Both the position numbers and the translations under genes were made by a program. From CANLBN01 sp050633525 (GTDB lineage Bacteria > Pseudomonadota > Gammaproteobacteria > Pseudomonadales > Cellvibrionaceae), in NCBI GenBank assembly GCA_050633525.1, contig JBOEGR010000025.1, positions 1-64,000 on the forward strand: 64,000 nucleotides of DNA. Direction: 5' to 3'. This document shows, in pieces, positions 51,889 through 61,617 of the stretch. Below the pieces are notes generated by a model. That model was not told the origin of the DNA. It did no database searches and worked only from the letters and a program-made list of their open reading frames with translations. The first letter of the stretch is position 1, and each line of letters starts with the position of its first letter.

Positions 51889-53529
51889 TTAAAAATTTGA
51901 AGATTGTTTCCACTTATCGACTCTTAACTTACTTTCATTAATATTTCTATTCCAACTATCATCTTCTACAATCGTTGGTTTTAATAAAATAATTAACTCA
52001 GATTTAACTCGTCTTCGATCAGTAGTCCTAAACAAGCTATTCACAATTGGAATATCGCCTAATACAGGGCGCTTACCATCTGCATTTGCTGTTTTTTCCT
52101 GCATCAAGCCACCCAACACAATAATTTGGCTATTCTCTGCACGAACAATACTGTCAGACTCTCTTATATCTCTTAGCGCAAGGGGCAAAGTAAAGGCACT
52201 ATCACCAACAGAAATATCCTTGATCTCTTCTGTAACCGTACTAATAACAGGGTGAATGTGAAGGATCACTTCGTTGTCATCTGATATTTGCGGTGTCACA
52301 TCTAAAGAGATACCACTAAAAAAGGAGGATAGCTCTACATCTGGGTTATTGGTAGTAGAACCAGAAGATGTTGTAGTCGTATTTGAAACCCCTGTAACAA
52401 AGAATCGATCAGAACCTACCCTAATAACGGCCTTTTGATTATTGACCGTAGAAACACGGGGGCTAGATAACACCTGAACATCGCCTTGTGTTTTTAATAA
52501 GGAAAGTAATTTACTTAAGTCAGTAATCTTGATAAGTGAAGAAAATATTTCGCCTACGCCTTCTGCGGCAGTATCAATCGTATTTGGCGAAGAAAACTCG
52601 GCAACGTTATTACCCAAAAGCAATTGCCCATTAATTTCACCCCAATTAATACCCGCTTGATAACCTTGGCTAAGTTCTATCTCTATAATTTTAGCTTCGA
52701 TAATAACTTGTTTTTTAATATTTAATTTTGCTTGCTCCAGAAAGCTTCTTACTGACTCTAATTTATCAGGCATCGCTGTAACAACTACCATCCCCGCCTG
52801 AGGATTCACAATAACCTTGGTTTGGTTATCCGCTTTTTCACTATCGAGACCAATATTAGCGCCGATAATTTCAGCAATTGATAAACGTAACGAAGACCAA
52901 AAATCGGCTTCTGTACGTGTTTGAATACGAGAGCCTGGAGATATCGTGCTGCCAGACCCTAACAAATCAGCCTGCTGGCTAGACTCTCCGGATTCAGCAC
53001 TTGCCTGATCAGATGATTGAATATTTCCTGTTAATACACTGGTATCTGAAACACCTACACGTTTAACATCAATATAATTAACGGGGAAAATTTGCGTTCT
53101 TAATTTCTTAGAATAAACGGTATAAATATTATTTTCATATTTGTAGGCATAACCGTATACATCCCTAACAACATTGAGCAATTCATTTACACTAACCTGC
53201 TTAAGGTTAAGTGTAATATCACCCTCAATATCGGGATGAATAATAATATTAGAATCAGTTGCAGCCATTAAGTTAGAAAAAAACAAACTAGCGGCTACAT
53301 TATTGACCGATATATCAAAACGTTTGTCACTCTCTTTAACAAAAGGCTTAGGCAGTGGAGAAGGGTTTAACAAAGCATCTTTCACAACATTGGGAACAGT
53401 ATTAACAGGACGCTGTTGCGACTCTGATGCAGCCTGACTTATTGCATCAGCGACCACAGTTTCAGTCGGACTTTGAGCACAAGCCACTAAGAGCAATACA
53501 ATACTGCCAAGTAAAATAATATATTTCAT
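51889..53529 (-). CDS. mshL: MSHA outer-membrane secretin MshL
   Basis: A 546-residue secretin with a lipoprotein-type signal (VLLLVACAQS, lipobox LVAC near residue 17). STN and N domains (about 80-300) and a C-terminal secretin domain (VLSSPRVSTVNNQKAVIRVG, VRAENSQIIVLGGLM, IPIVNSLFR) follow. Low-complexity Ser-rich and Thr/Ser/Gly tracts are seen near 175-200 and in the secretin domain. Outer-membrane pore for the pilus. Confidence 0.94.
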   Translation of the reverse strand: MKYIILLGSIVLLLVACAQSPTETVVADAISQAASESQQRPVNTVPNVVKDALLNPSPLPKPFVKESDKRFDISVNNVAASLFFSNLMAATDSNIIIHPDIEGDITLNLKQVSVNELLNVVRDVYGYAYKYENNIYTVYSKKLRTQIFPVNYIDVKRVGVSDTSVLTGNIQSSDQASAESGESSQQADLLGSGSTISPGSRIQTRTEADFWSSLRLSIAEIIGANIGLDSEKADNQTKVIVNPQAGMVVVTAMPDKLESVRSFLEQAKLNIKKQVIIEAKIIEIELSQGYQAGINWGEINGQLLLGNNVAEFSSPNTIDTAAEGVGEIFSSLIKITDLSKLLSLLKTQGDVQVLSSPRVSTVNNQKAVIRVGSDRFFVTGVSNTTTTSSGSTTNNPDVELSSFFSGISLDVTPQISDDNEVILHIHPVISTVTEEIKDISVGDSAFTLPLALRDIRESDSIVRAENSQIIVLGGLMQEKTANADGKRPVLGDIPIVNSLFRTTDRRRVKSELIILLKPTIVEDDSWNRNINESKLRVDKWKQSSNF

Positions 53530-53894
53530 TTAATACTAAAACCTGATTTATCAACGGGATACATTTTCAATACTTTGGTTAAATTTGACGAACTCATTAA
53601 CACTTCGTTTATATTAATTTTTTTAATTTTATAACCCCCTATTGAATCCCCCTCTTGATATGTTTTACTGTTAATAATAGCCAGTCTTTTATTTTCTCCT
53701 ATAAAAACAGAAGATAAAATGTATGTTCTGGTTGATTTATTTTTAACGACCTTTTTAACGGTATTAAGGGTATTAAATAGAGGAGCACTAGGGTCTCTCA
53801 GCTCTCCCGCTACAGCATGAACGTTAAAACCACTAACACCCCCTACAACAAAAAATAAAAAACAAATAAACAAACCGATACCCTTAGACATCAT
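53526..53894 (-). CDS. mshK: MSHA biogenesis protein MshK
   Basis: A 122-residue exported protein with a short signal peptide and RDPSAPL, the MshK/PilP-like signature. A small C-terminal domain follows (NSKTYQEGDSIGGYKIKKININEVLM). Overlaps mshJ and mshL at both ends. Confidence 0.85.
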   Translation of the reverse strand: MMSKGIGLFICFLFFVVGGVSGFNVHAVAGELRDPSAPLFNTLNTVKKVVKNKSTRTYILSSVFIGENKRLAIINSKTYQEGDSIGGYKIKKININEVLMSSSNLTKVLKMYPVDKSGFSIK

Positions 53895-54663
53895 TATCTA
53901 CCTCAAGGCTTAATGCCGGGTTCTGCTTAACCCTAGCTGATGAAGAGCTACCTAAAGACAAGCTATACAACACCAAACTAACGAGAGCATTTGGGTGCTG
54001 ATCTACTTTATAATGTATATCTTGCCCAAAAAGCCCCCATGAAAGAGATTCTATTTTTGCCAAATATTGAACCAAACTTGAATAATCCCCTTTTACTTTT
54101 ATCGCTATCCTATGTTTATAAATAGTGGCCCTCTCTTGATCTAGAGATGTTTTATTTAAAAAATGTACATTTTCCGCCTGGGCCACATCCCGACTATTCC
54201 CACTAGGCATTATCGACAAAGATGAATCAGTGCCAATAACAACAGGCTTTATAGGTAATTGCTCTATTTCCTCCAAACTTAAACCTTCGGTATCGCTGAC
54301 AAGATCTTCCATTACGCTCATAAAGTCCTTAGCCGAACTAGCAATAGAGAAATATTTTTTTAATTCAGCATTTAAAATTTCCACCTCGTTTTCTAAATCA
54401 CTTAGCTTATTATTTAACGAGATGATCCCCAAAGCCTTATTATCACTCTGCTTATCACTTTCTATTTGGCTTGCATCTTCATAAAGAGATGATAAATACG
54501 TGTTTTCTAATACCAGATTCTTACTATTGCTCGACAATGGAAGTAAAAAAAACAAATACCATAAAAAATAAAGTGCAGACAAAAAAGAGAGTAATAAGAC
54601 GACCCTCTGCCTCAAGACCAATTCATCAAAACGCTCAACAAACACATTCACTTTATTTATCAC
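53884..54663 (-). CDS. mshJ: MSHA biogenesis protein MshJ (PilO-like)
   Basis: A 259-residue inner-membrane protein with one N-terminal transmembrane helix (about 20-40). A coiled-coil stretch follows (about 60-115), then a PilO-like ferredoxin-fold (YKHRIAIKVKGDYSSLVQYLAKIESLSWGLFGQDIHY). It aligns the assembly platform. Starts at the end of the PilN-like gene, and overlaps mshK. Confidence 0.86.
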   Translation of the reverse strand: MINKVNVFVERFDELVLRQRVVLLLSFLSALYFLWYLFFLLPLSSNSKNLVLENTYLSSLYEDASQIESDKQSDNKALGIISLNNKLSDLENEVEILNAELKKYFSIASSAKDFMSVMEDLVSDTEGLSLEEIEQLPIKPVVIGTDSSLSIMPSGNSRDVAQAENVHFLNKTSLDQERATIYKHRIAIKVKGDYSSLVQYLAKIESLSWGLFGQDIHYKVDQHPNALVSLVLYSLSLGSSSSARVKQNPALSLEVDNDV

Positions 54664-55331
54664 GAGCCTTTATTTCGGATAACGGTATTGATCGCATCCC
54701 CTCCTTTAACCTTATCATCAGTATTGATTATGTTTTTCAAAGAGTTTTTTCTTGACATTAGAAATTCATACAAACCACTATTCTCAATACGAGTAATTTT
54801 TAACAAACCAAAATTGGTCATACTAAATGATGATTCTTCCTTTAAATCTTTAAAGTAAATAGGAATAGCCTCTCTGGTTCTAGATAAACCATTGACAATG
54901 ACCTCCTCACCTCCGTTATAAATACCAATTTCAGAAACAGATAAATCACCACTTGACTTTTTTGCAATACTTAAAAAAACATCATGAAAACTGGCCAATC
55001 TAATATTCTTTTCTGTTTCATACACTCCTTTAATTGTCTTCTTATTAGCCACCTCTTTTGATAATTTGCTAACTTGTTTTTCTAACAGCTCCCTTTTCTC
55101 TATAATTTTATCCATTAAATCATCGCTAGAACTATCTCCTTCTAGACCTTTTGTTTTTTCAATCCAAGCAATATTTTCTTCACTTAAGGATTGATAATCT
55201 TGATACAGGTTAAAAGAGTAAAACCCAGCTAAAACAATACATAAACTACTAACCAAAACCGCATTAGAGAACGAGCACCACTTGATACTAGGAATAAACT
55301 CATCCGTATAGAGATTAATCTCCTGTCGCAT
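54660..55331 (-). CDS. PilN-like MSHA assembly protein
   Basis: A 223-residue protein beginning MRQEINLYTDEFIP, typical of PilN (QINLL) type proteins. One transmembrane helix (about 22-44), a heptad-rich region (about 70-100) and a PilN-fold C-terminus (VSEIGIYNGGEEVIVNGLSRT) follow. It sits between mshI and mshJ, so it fills the PilN role of the PilMNO complex. Its start overlaps the mshI stop. Confidence 0.82.
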   Translation of the reverse strand: MRQEINLYTDEFIPSIKWCSFSNAVLVSSLCIVLAGFYSFNLYQDYQSLSEENIAWIEKTKGLEGDSSSDDLMDKIIEKRELLEKQVSKLSKEVANKKTIKGVYETEKNIRLASFHDVFLSIAKKSSGDLSVSEIGIYNGGEEVIVNGLSRTREAIPIYFKDLKEESSFSMTNFGLLKITRIENSGLYEFLMSRKNSLKNIINTDDKVKGGDAINTVIRNKGS

Positions 55332-56305
55332 TAGGCTGCCATCCCACGCAATGCGGCACCGCTAAGTAACAATGTTGTATCTATTCCCATATTCGGAATA
55401 TGCTCCCCGAGGAGTAAATTCACATCGATACACGTCATCTTTTGCTGAAAGCTATTTCTCATTTCCGATGTTATTTTCTCGTCTTCTATGGCGCCAAAGA
55501 ATAATATTTCAGCTGGCGCCGACTGTCTCATTTGACGTTCGTAATAATCCAATGACCGTTGCAGCTCTAAAATAATTTCATCCTCTGGTAAGGTATCAAA
55601 TACACCTGCACCGTAATTGATAGAAAAACGTCGGGATAGAAATAAATTACCGCCCTTGATTATCAGCAGCTTCCCTTCATTTTCACCAATACTAATAACA
55701 GCTATTCCATGATCAGCAATGACATTATCACTATCTTGATGCTCTGTATTATTATCGTTCTCAGTTCTAGAGCGTTTATGCTGTGCAATGATTTCAAAAT
55801 AGTTTCTATAAGATAACTCCTCAATATCAATAGAAACTAAACTAAAATTACATTCTTTAACAAAATCGATGACGCGGGATAGCGTATTTTTTTCAGCAAC
55901 AACCGTATAATGCATCTTCTTTTCAGGTTGAGGGAAAGTCGCAATAACCGTACTTTCTATATCAACATTTGCTAAGTCTTTTACTTTCCAGCGCATAGCG
56001 TCAGCTACTTCTTCCTCTGGAACCTCAGGGGGTTCTATCAGTAATAACTGATAATCCTCCTTGTTCAATACTGCATAACAATCACTATTTTTTAAATTGT
56101 GACGCTCAACAAATTCTCTAAGCTGACTCTGACATGAACTAAGGCCACCCTTTGCATCTGAAAAATCAAAATAAAAACTATCTTTAACCTTCGGCTGTCC
56201 TGCTTGGCTACAGTCGAGTAAGACTAAAGCGATATTGCGCTTAGATAGGCACAAGCCGAGGCGTAATGTTTTATTTTTTGACCCAAATATCGATAACACA
56301 ATCAT
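55331..56305 (-). CDS. mshI: MSHA biogenesis protein MshI (PilM-like)
   Basis: A 324-residue actin-like ATPase-fold protein. Its start MIVLSIFGSKNKTLRLGLCLSKRNIALVLLD is MshI-typical. SINYGAGVFDTLPEDEIILELQRSLDYYERQM and a C-terminal LLLSGAALRGM end the actin-like part. The ATG at 56305 is preferred to an upstream TTG at 56371. First gene of the leftward MSHA locus. Confidence 0.86.
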   Translation of the reverse strand: MIVLSIFGSKNKTLRLGLCLSKRNIALVLLDCSQAGQPKVKDSFYFDFSDAKGGLSSCQSQLREFVERHNLKNSDCYAVLNKEDYQLLLIEPPEVPEEEVADAMRWKVKDLANVDIESTVIATFPQPEKKMHYTVVAEKNTLSRVIDFVKECNFSLVSIDIEELSYRNYFEIIAQHKRSRTENDNNTEHQDSDNVIADHGIAVISIGENEGKLLIIKGGNLFLSRRFSINYGAGVFDTLPEDEIILELQRSLDYYERQMRQSAPAEILFFGAIEDEKITSEMRNSFQQKMTCIDVNLLLGEHIPNMGIDTTLLLSGAALRGMAA

Positions 56306-56628
56306 TTCCCAAACGATAAACCAGATAACCTTAATTACAGCCCTTAATCGGCGCTTTGAAAGAAAGCACAAAATCTAGCGATAAAACCACATAACTCTGC
56401 TTAAAGCTTAGTCGTAAATGAGTGCTTTGCTAGCGCTAAACCTTTGTTTCTCTAATAAAAAATGGGCGTATTCTTATTCTTCGTCAAAGTTATGACTGTT
56501 TACCTGCTTTCACTTTATTCGGTTCTATAAGCCCCGCGTTTTCTATATAATCACGCCACTCTTTTGACACAACATTATTTAAATAGGACGGGTAGCTAAA
56601 ACTATCCATCTCAAACCATAGATACCTT

Positions 56629-57093
56629 ATGATTCATATTGTTTTAGTAGAACCCGAAATACCGCCCAATACCGGCAACATCATTCGCCTAGCAGCGAAT
56701 ACGGGCTTTCATATCCATCTTATTGAGCCCCTAGGCTTTACTTTGGATGATAAGCGCTTACGCAGAGCGGGTTTAGATTATGAAGAATGGGCTCGACTGA
56801 GCACCCATAGTAGCTGGGAGGCTTTTTTAGCCGAACAACAGCCAAAAGGGCTATATGCTATTAGCACCAAGGGCACGAAGTACCATACTGATATCGCATT
56901 TCAAGAGAATGATTATGTGGTCTTTGGTTCCGAGACCAAAGGGCTAGCATCCGACATACTGCATGACGATTGTATGAGTGCCATTGTGCGTATTCCTATG
57001 CAAGCCCAAAGCCGCAGTATGAATTTATCGAATGCCGCTTCGGTTATTGTTTATGAGGCGTGGAGACAATTGGGTTTTCCAAACGCAATATAA
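56629..57093 (+). CDS. trmL: tRNA (cytidine/uridine-34-2'-O)-methyltransferase TrmL
   Basis: A 154-residue SPOUT methyltransferase. N-terminal MIHIVLVEPEIPPNTGNIIRLAANTGFHIHLIEPLGF and the knotted C-terminal VFGSETKGL with RIPMQAQSRSMNLSNAASVIVYEAWRQ are diagnostic. Modifies the wobble position of leucine tRNAs. Confidence 0.97.
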   Translation: MIHIVLVEPEIPPNTGNIIRLAANTGFHIHLIEPLGFTLDDKRLRRAGLDYEEWARLSTHSSWEAFLAEQQPKGLYAISTKGTKYHTDIAFQENDYVVFGSETKGLASDILHDDCMSAIVRIPMQAQSRSMNLSNAASVIVYEAWRQLGFPNAI

Positions 57094-57154
57094 AAATGAT
57101 GCAATATATCAACGACATAATTTTATTTTATAAGATCTTTAACTGGCTTTACTT

Positions 57155-57679
57155 ATGAAAATTGCCCTCTTCTACGGCAGCTCCACTTGCTATACAGAAA
57201 TGTGCGCTGAAAAGATTCAGCGTTATTTTCATGAAAGTACTAACAATACATACCATGTAGAAATATTTAATATTGCTGACACACCCGTCGCTAGCATGAA
57301 TGACTACACCTATATCATTTTAGGCATTCCGACATGGGATTACGGTGAATTACAAGAAGATTGGGAAGATTGCTGGGACGACATCGATGATATCGATTTT
57401 AAAGGTAAAACAGTCGCCCTATTTGGCTTGGGCGATCAAATTGGCTACCCAGAATGGTTTTTAGATGCAATGGGTTACCTGCATAACAAAACGCTGGTTC
57501 AAGGCGCCAACATTATTGGGTATTGGCCTAATGAAGGCTATACCTTTACTGGGTCACAAGCACTTACAGAAGACCAGTCACAGTTTTTAGGATTAGCATT
57601 GGATGATGAAAATCAATTTGATCAAACCGAAGAGCGTATTGCTAAGTGGTGCGACCAGCTGAAAGAAGATTTTTCCTGA
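57155..57679 (+). CDS. fldB: flavodoxin FldB
   Basis: A 174-residue flavodoxin. The FMN phosphate loop GSSTCYTE (residues 8-15) identifies FldB rather than FldA. Flavin-flanking loops follow at ILGIPTWDYGELQEDWEDCW and LGDQIGYPEWFLDAMG. Low-potential electron carrier. Located directly upstream of mnmC. Confidence 0.95.
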   Translation: MKIALFYGSSTCYTEMCAEKIQRYFHESTNNTYHVEIFNIADTPVASMNDYTYIILGIPTWDYGELQEDWEDCWDDIDDIDFKGKTVALFGLGDQIGYPEWFLDAMGYLHNKTLVQGANIIGYWPNEGYTFTGSQALTEDQSQFLGLALDDENQFDQTEERIAKWCDQLKEDFS

Positions 57680-57682
57680 AAA

Positions 57683-59893
57683 ATGAGCGAATCAGTTCTG
57701 AATGATCGCGATAGAAAAAACATTTCATCTTTAGAGTGGAATGATCAAGGCCAACCCATTTCTTCTACCTTTCACGATGTCTATTTTTCACCAAAAAATG
57801 GACTTGAAGAAAGTCGCTATGTTTTTTTAGAAGGTAACCACTTACAAGAACGCTTTTCTCAACTCACGTCTAACAAGGTAAGCACTACCTCGCTACCCCA
57901 ACACTTCACAATAGGAGAGATAGGGTTTGGCACAGGTTTAAACTTTTTAAGCTGCTGGCAACTGTGGAAACAATATGCGCCTCTTAATGCCCGCATGACG
58001 TTTATCAGCGTTGAAAAATACCCTTTATCGGCAGAAGATTTAGTTCGATCATTCAATTTATGGCCAGAGTTAACAGAACTAAGCCAAGCTTTAGTCAATG
58101 CTTATAAACAAACCATCGCACCTCACTTAAGCTCCCAAAAGGCCCTAACACACTCCCCTTTTTATACCTTAGAGTTTGGCACAGTGAGACTCATATTAAT
58201 TATAGATGATGCTGAAACAGCCTTAAAAAACAGCTTTTTTTTTAATACTATCAATCCCAATACGATACCAACTACTGCAATTGATGCTTGGTTCCTAGAT
58301 GGTTTTACTCCCTCTCGCAATCCAGATATGTGGAGCGAAAGCTTATTCGAAACAATGCGCACCCTCAGCCATAATAATACCAGCCTAGCAACCTTTACCG
58401 CGGCCAGTCATGTAAGAAAAGGCTTAACAGAAGTAGGTTTTAACATTAAAAAACGTAAAGGCTTTGGTAAAAAACGAGAAATGTTAGTCGGCTGCGCCAC
58501 TGAAAAAAAAGTACTCTATAACAAAGAAAATCAAAACACTCAGGCAATACCAGCTAAGAAAATAAAATCAAAAAAAAATCGTACCCCTTGGGCAATTAAC
58601 CGACACCATCGTTCTATTAAAGCAGGAGAAACTGTTGCTATCATTGGCGGTGGCCTTGCTGGTTGTCACACCGCTTATTCGTTAGCCAAACGCAATATAA
58701 ATACCCTATTAATCGATGCTCACAATACCTTGGCCAGTCAAGCGTCCGGCAACCCTCAAGGTATTATCTATGGCAAGTTATCGGCACACGAGCAAATACT
58801 AAACGACTTTAACTTAAGCAGCTTACTTTACGCTCAACAGCACTATGCTCACTTTTGGCAAGCTCATCCCGATGCCGGCCAAGCCTGCGGTGTATTACAA
58901 CTCAGCCAAACCACTCGCGCTCAAGAACAGCACGCCTTAATTGGGCAACAATTTAGCGGTTCTGATTTTTTACATTACCTTAACAGAGAAGAAGCCAGCA
59001 ATATTGCAGGCGTAAATCTAAAACACCCCGCCCTCTTTTTTCCTCACTGCGGTTGGCTCGCGCCACAAAAACTATGTGAATGGCTGAGTAACAACAAACA
59101 TATCAAACAGGTCAACAATACCTGTATCGACACAGTAGAAAAGCGACATAAGCAATGGCACTTAAGCGGTATACAAACGACGGTTAATACACATTTAACG
59201 GCAAAAATAGAAACAGAGAACACATGGCAACAAAATGTTGATTACGTCATTATCGCTAACGCCAATGCAGCCCAACAACTCTCACTCACAGAATGGGTCC
59301 CCACCAAACCAATACGAGGGCAAATTAGTTATGTCCCTTCCCAAGGCGAACTCATGCAACTCAGTACTGTGGTTTGCTCAGAAGGTTACATTGCTCCCAG
59401 CACAGATATAAAGGGCCGCGCTCAACATGCTATTGGTGCCAGTTACAACCTAAATGACACTGCTTTATCTATAAACCCACAAGACCATCAAGATAACTTA
59501 CAGCAACTAACCCTAGCCTTGTCTTTATCAGAGAACACCCGTAAGTTAATAGAAGCAAAAGAGGGGCGCGTGGGTTTTCGCTGCACCACACCAGACTACC
59601 TACCTTTAGCAGGCCCTGCACCTGATATCCGTGCCTTTAAGAAGGATTACTCCCATCTTATTAAAAATGCTCATACGCTTATCGATACAGAGGGTGACTA
59701 TCACCAAGGGCTTTACCTCAATATTGGTCATGGATCACGCGGCCTAGCCTACACCCCGCTAACAGCAGAACTACTGGCATGTACGCTGACTGGCGAGCCA
59801 TTACCTCTTAGTCAAACGATGGCTGATGCACTTAACCCTGCCCGCTTTATCATCCGCGACCTTTGCCGCACCAATATCCCCCAGAAGACTTAA
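57683..59893 (+). CDS. mnmC: bifunctional tRNA mnm5s2U34 methyltransferase/oxidoreductase MnmC
   Basis: A 736-residue fusion. The N-terminal half (about 1-270) is the SAM-dependent MnmC2-type methyltransferase (TIGEIGFGTGLNFLSCWQ, DAWFLDGFTPSRNPDMWSE). The C-terminal half (from about 310) is the FAD-dependent MnmC1 domain (VAIIGGGLAGCHTAYSLAKRN, SQASGNPQGIIYGKLS, ending NIGHGSRGLAYTPL). It completes 5-methylaminomethyl-2-thiouridine. Normal length. Starts three bases after fldB. Confidence 0.96.
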   Translation: MSESVLNDRDRKNISSLEWNDQGQPISSTFHDVYFSPKNGLEESRYVFLEGNHLQERFSQLTSNKVSTTSLPQHFTIGEIGFGTGLNFLSCWQLWKQYAPLNARMTFISVEKYPLSAEDLVRSFNLWPELTELSQALVNAYKQTIAPHLSSQKALTHSPFYTLEFGTVRLILIIDDAETALKNSFFFNTINPNTIPTTAIDAWFLDGFTPSRNPDMWSESLFETMRTLSHNNTSLATFTAASHVRKGLTEVGFNIKKRKGFGKKREMLVGCATEKKVLYNKENQNTQAIPAKKIKSKKNRTPWAINRHHRSIKAGETVAIIGGGLAGCHTAYSLAKRNINTLLIDAHNTLASQASGNPQGIIYGKLSAHEQILNDFNLSSLLYAQQHYAHFWQAHPDAGQACGVLQLSQTTRAQEQHALIGQQFSGSDFLHYLNREEASNIAGVNLKHPALFFPHCGWLAPQKLCEWLSNNKHIKQVNNTCIDTVEKRHKQWHLSGIQTTVNTHLTAKIETENTWQQNVDYVIIANANAAQQLSLTEWVPTKPIRGQISYVPSQGELMQLSTVVCSEGYIAPSTDIKGRAQHAIGASYNLNDTALSINPQDHQDNLQQLTLALSLSENTRKLIEAKEGRVGFRCTTPDYLPLAGPAPDIRAFKKDYSHLIKNAHTLIDTEGDYHQGLYLNIGHGSRGLAYTPLTAELLACTLTGEPLPLSQTMADALNPARFIIRDLCRTNIPQKT

Positions 59894-59992
59894 GCTGTTC
59901 ACAAAGGCTCCATACTCCAAAGCTAGATAAACGTGTATTAGCATCTATACTCTACATACTGGTTTTAATCATTTACAACGAGAGTCGCTATT

Positions 59993-60328
59993 ATGCTATT
60001 AAGCCGCCGTCGCAATGTGGCCACCACACCTCACGACCCCAGCACAGTACACAACTATTACGAACGCTTGGTTACCGAAGCTATTTTAAAGCAAGATCCC
60101 AGAGCCAGTAGCGACTTTGACTATATGGACGATGTCTCTTGTGTAGCACTCAACCATTTACCACCTCGCTATATTCGCCACGATGTCGATATGAGCTTTT
60201 ATCTATCGCCCGTCGAACTAGAAGAAATCAACAAAAAGGTGACTAAAGCCGTCAAACACGCCATTGAGTTTGTGCAAACAAGAGAAAAAGCCAGCAAACC
60301 AGACAATGACGACAGCGCCGAGCACTAA
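59993..60328 (+). CDS. ComFB-family (late competence) protein
   Basis: A 111-residue protein with the ComFB pattern: NYYERLVTEAILKQ, then DDVSCVALNHLPPRYIRHDVDMSFYL, followed by a helical end (SPVELEEINKKVTKAVKHAIEFV). ComFB proteins are linked to natural transformation and c-di-GMP in some bacteria. Function here is unknown. 99 bp after mnmC. Confidence 0.85.
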   Translation: MLLSRRRNVATTPHDPSTVHNYYERLVTEAILKQDPRASSDFDYMDDVSCVALNHLPPRYIRHDVDMSFYLSPVELEEINKKVTKAVKHAIEFVQTREKASKPDNDDSAEH

Positions 60329-60443
60329 AAACTACCGTTCATCTCCATCCAGATACAGGTACCCGCACTAGGCATTCTTACTAGCGCAGCCCCCTTAAAT
60401 CGCCTAGACTGACAACCTTTCGTTAGTCTTAGCGGTTACCAGA

Positions 60444-61334
60444 TTGAAGCCCTTATCTTTAACACAAAACGTATCTAGACACCTTTACAGAATAAACCAA
60501 AAAAAGGGGGCGAATGGCCTTTCTTTACCCTCTCTTGTTATTTTGCTAACACTCGCTCTTAGTACTTCTATCGTTACGGTGAGACTCAACGCTCTTAGCC
60601 TAGAGCAAGAGCCAGTAAAAGCACCTCCAATACAACAAGCTAAAATCCTAGATGAAGCAAACTACAACCCTACTTGGTTCACTCAAGGGCTGTATCAAGA
60701 AGCTGGTAATACGTATATCAGCAGCGGCCTGTACGGACGCTCAGCTATTATTAAACAAAGTAAAATACCGACTCCGAGACAACAACGTTATCGGCTCAAT
60801 AGCCGTTATTTTGCTGAAGGCTTAACGCTTATCGATAACACCCTTTACTTACTGACATGGAAAGAAAACACCTTATTGATGTTTGATAAACATTCGCTCA
60901 AACCAATAGGTAAAAAAGAATATAAAGGCGAAGGTTGGGGTTTAACTCATAGGCCTAAAACTCATACTCAAGATACAGAGTTTATTATGAGTAATGGCAG
61001 CGACACCCTCACCTTTCGTGACAAAGAAACATTTAAAATAAAACGAGAGCTCAAAGTTAAGCATTTAGATTTAATCAACGAGCTAGAATACGTTAATGGC
61101 ATTATTTGGGCCAACCGTTGGTACGATAACCACCTCTATGGTATCGATAGCGAAAGCGGACATATCCTAGCTAAAGTCGATTTACTGCCACTCAGAAAAA
61201 AAGCGACGACCATAAGCAATAAAAATGTGGTTAATGGGATAAGTTACGATAAGGGAAAAAAGGCTCTATGGGTAACTGGAAAGTACTGGAACAAGCGGTT
61301 TTTGATTGAAATGCCAACTATTCAAGAACAATAA
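60444..61334 (+). CDS. glutaminyl-peptide cyclotransferase-like exported protein
   Basis: A 296-residue protein of the glutamine cyclotransferase (beta-propeller) family. A hydrophobic N-terminal segment (about 30-50) suggests export or anchoring. FTQGLYQEAGN, ISSGLYGRSAII, YFAEGLTLIDNTLYLLTWKENTLLMFD, GEGWGLTH, INELEYVNGIIWANRW and VVNGISYDKGKKALWVTGKYW follow the propeller consensus. N-terminal start is TTG 60444. No ATG is available, so the true start is uncertain. It would convert N-terminal Gln to pyroglutamate. Confidence 0.82.
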   Translation: MKPLSLTQNVSRHLYRINQKKGANGLSLPSLVILLTLALSTSIVTVRLNALSLEQEPVKAPPIQQAKILDEANYNPTWFTQGLYQEAGNTYISSGLYGRSAIIKQSKIPTPRQQRYRLNSRYFAEGLTLIDNTLYLLTWKENTLLMFDKHSLKPIGKKEYKGEGWGLTHRPKTHTQDTEFIMSNGSDTLTFRDKETFKIKRELKVKHLDLINELEYVNGIIWANRWYDNHLYGIDSESGHILAKVDLLPLRKKATTISNKNVVNGISYDKGKKALWVTGKYWNKRFLIEMPTIQEQ

Positions 61335-61617
61335 ATAAACTAATCAGAAACATAAGGCTTATGGCATTTTAAGTGTGTTATCTTTTATTCAGACTCACTT
61401 CGGCCTAGTTATCACAGTAAAATATCTTTATTTTCATAATTTTTACATAATCTAAACACTCTATTTCACGTACAATACCGTAGCAACGCTGCCTCTAGAC
61501 TCACTAGACACCCTTGTCCTATGATTCAGACGGTATAGCCAGTGTTGCAATCGTTTCTCAATAACATGATGTAAAGGCAGTATTCCTAACCATTATTAAT
61601 AAAAGCGAGATAAAACA

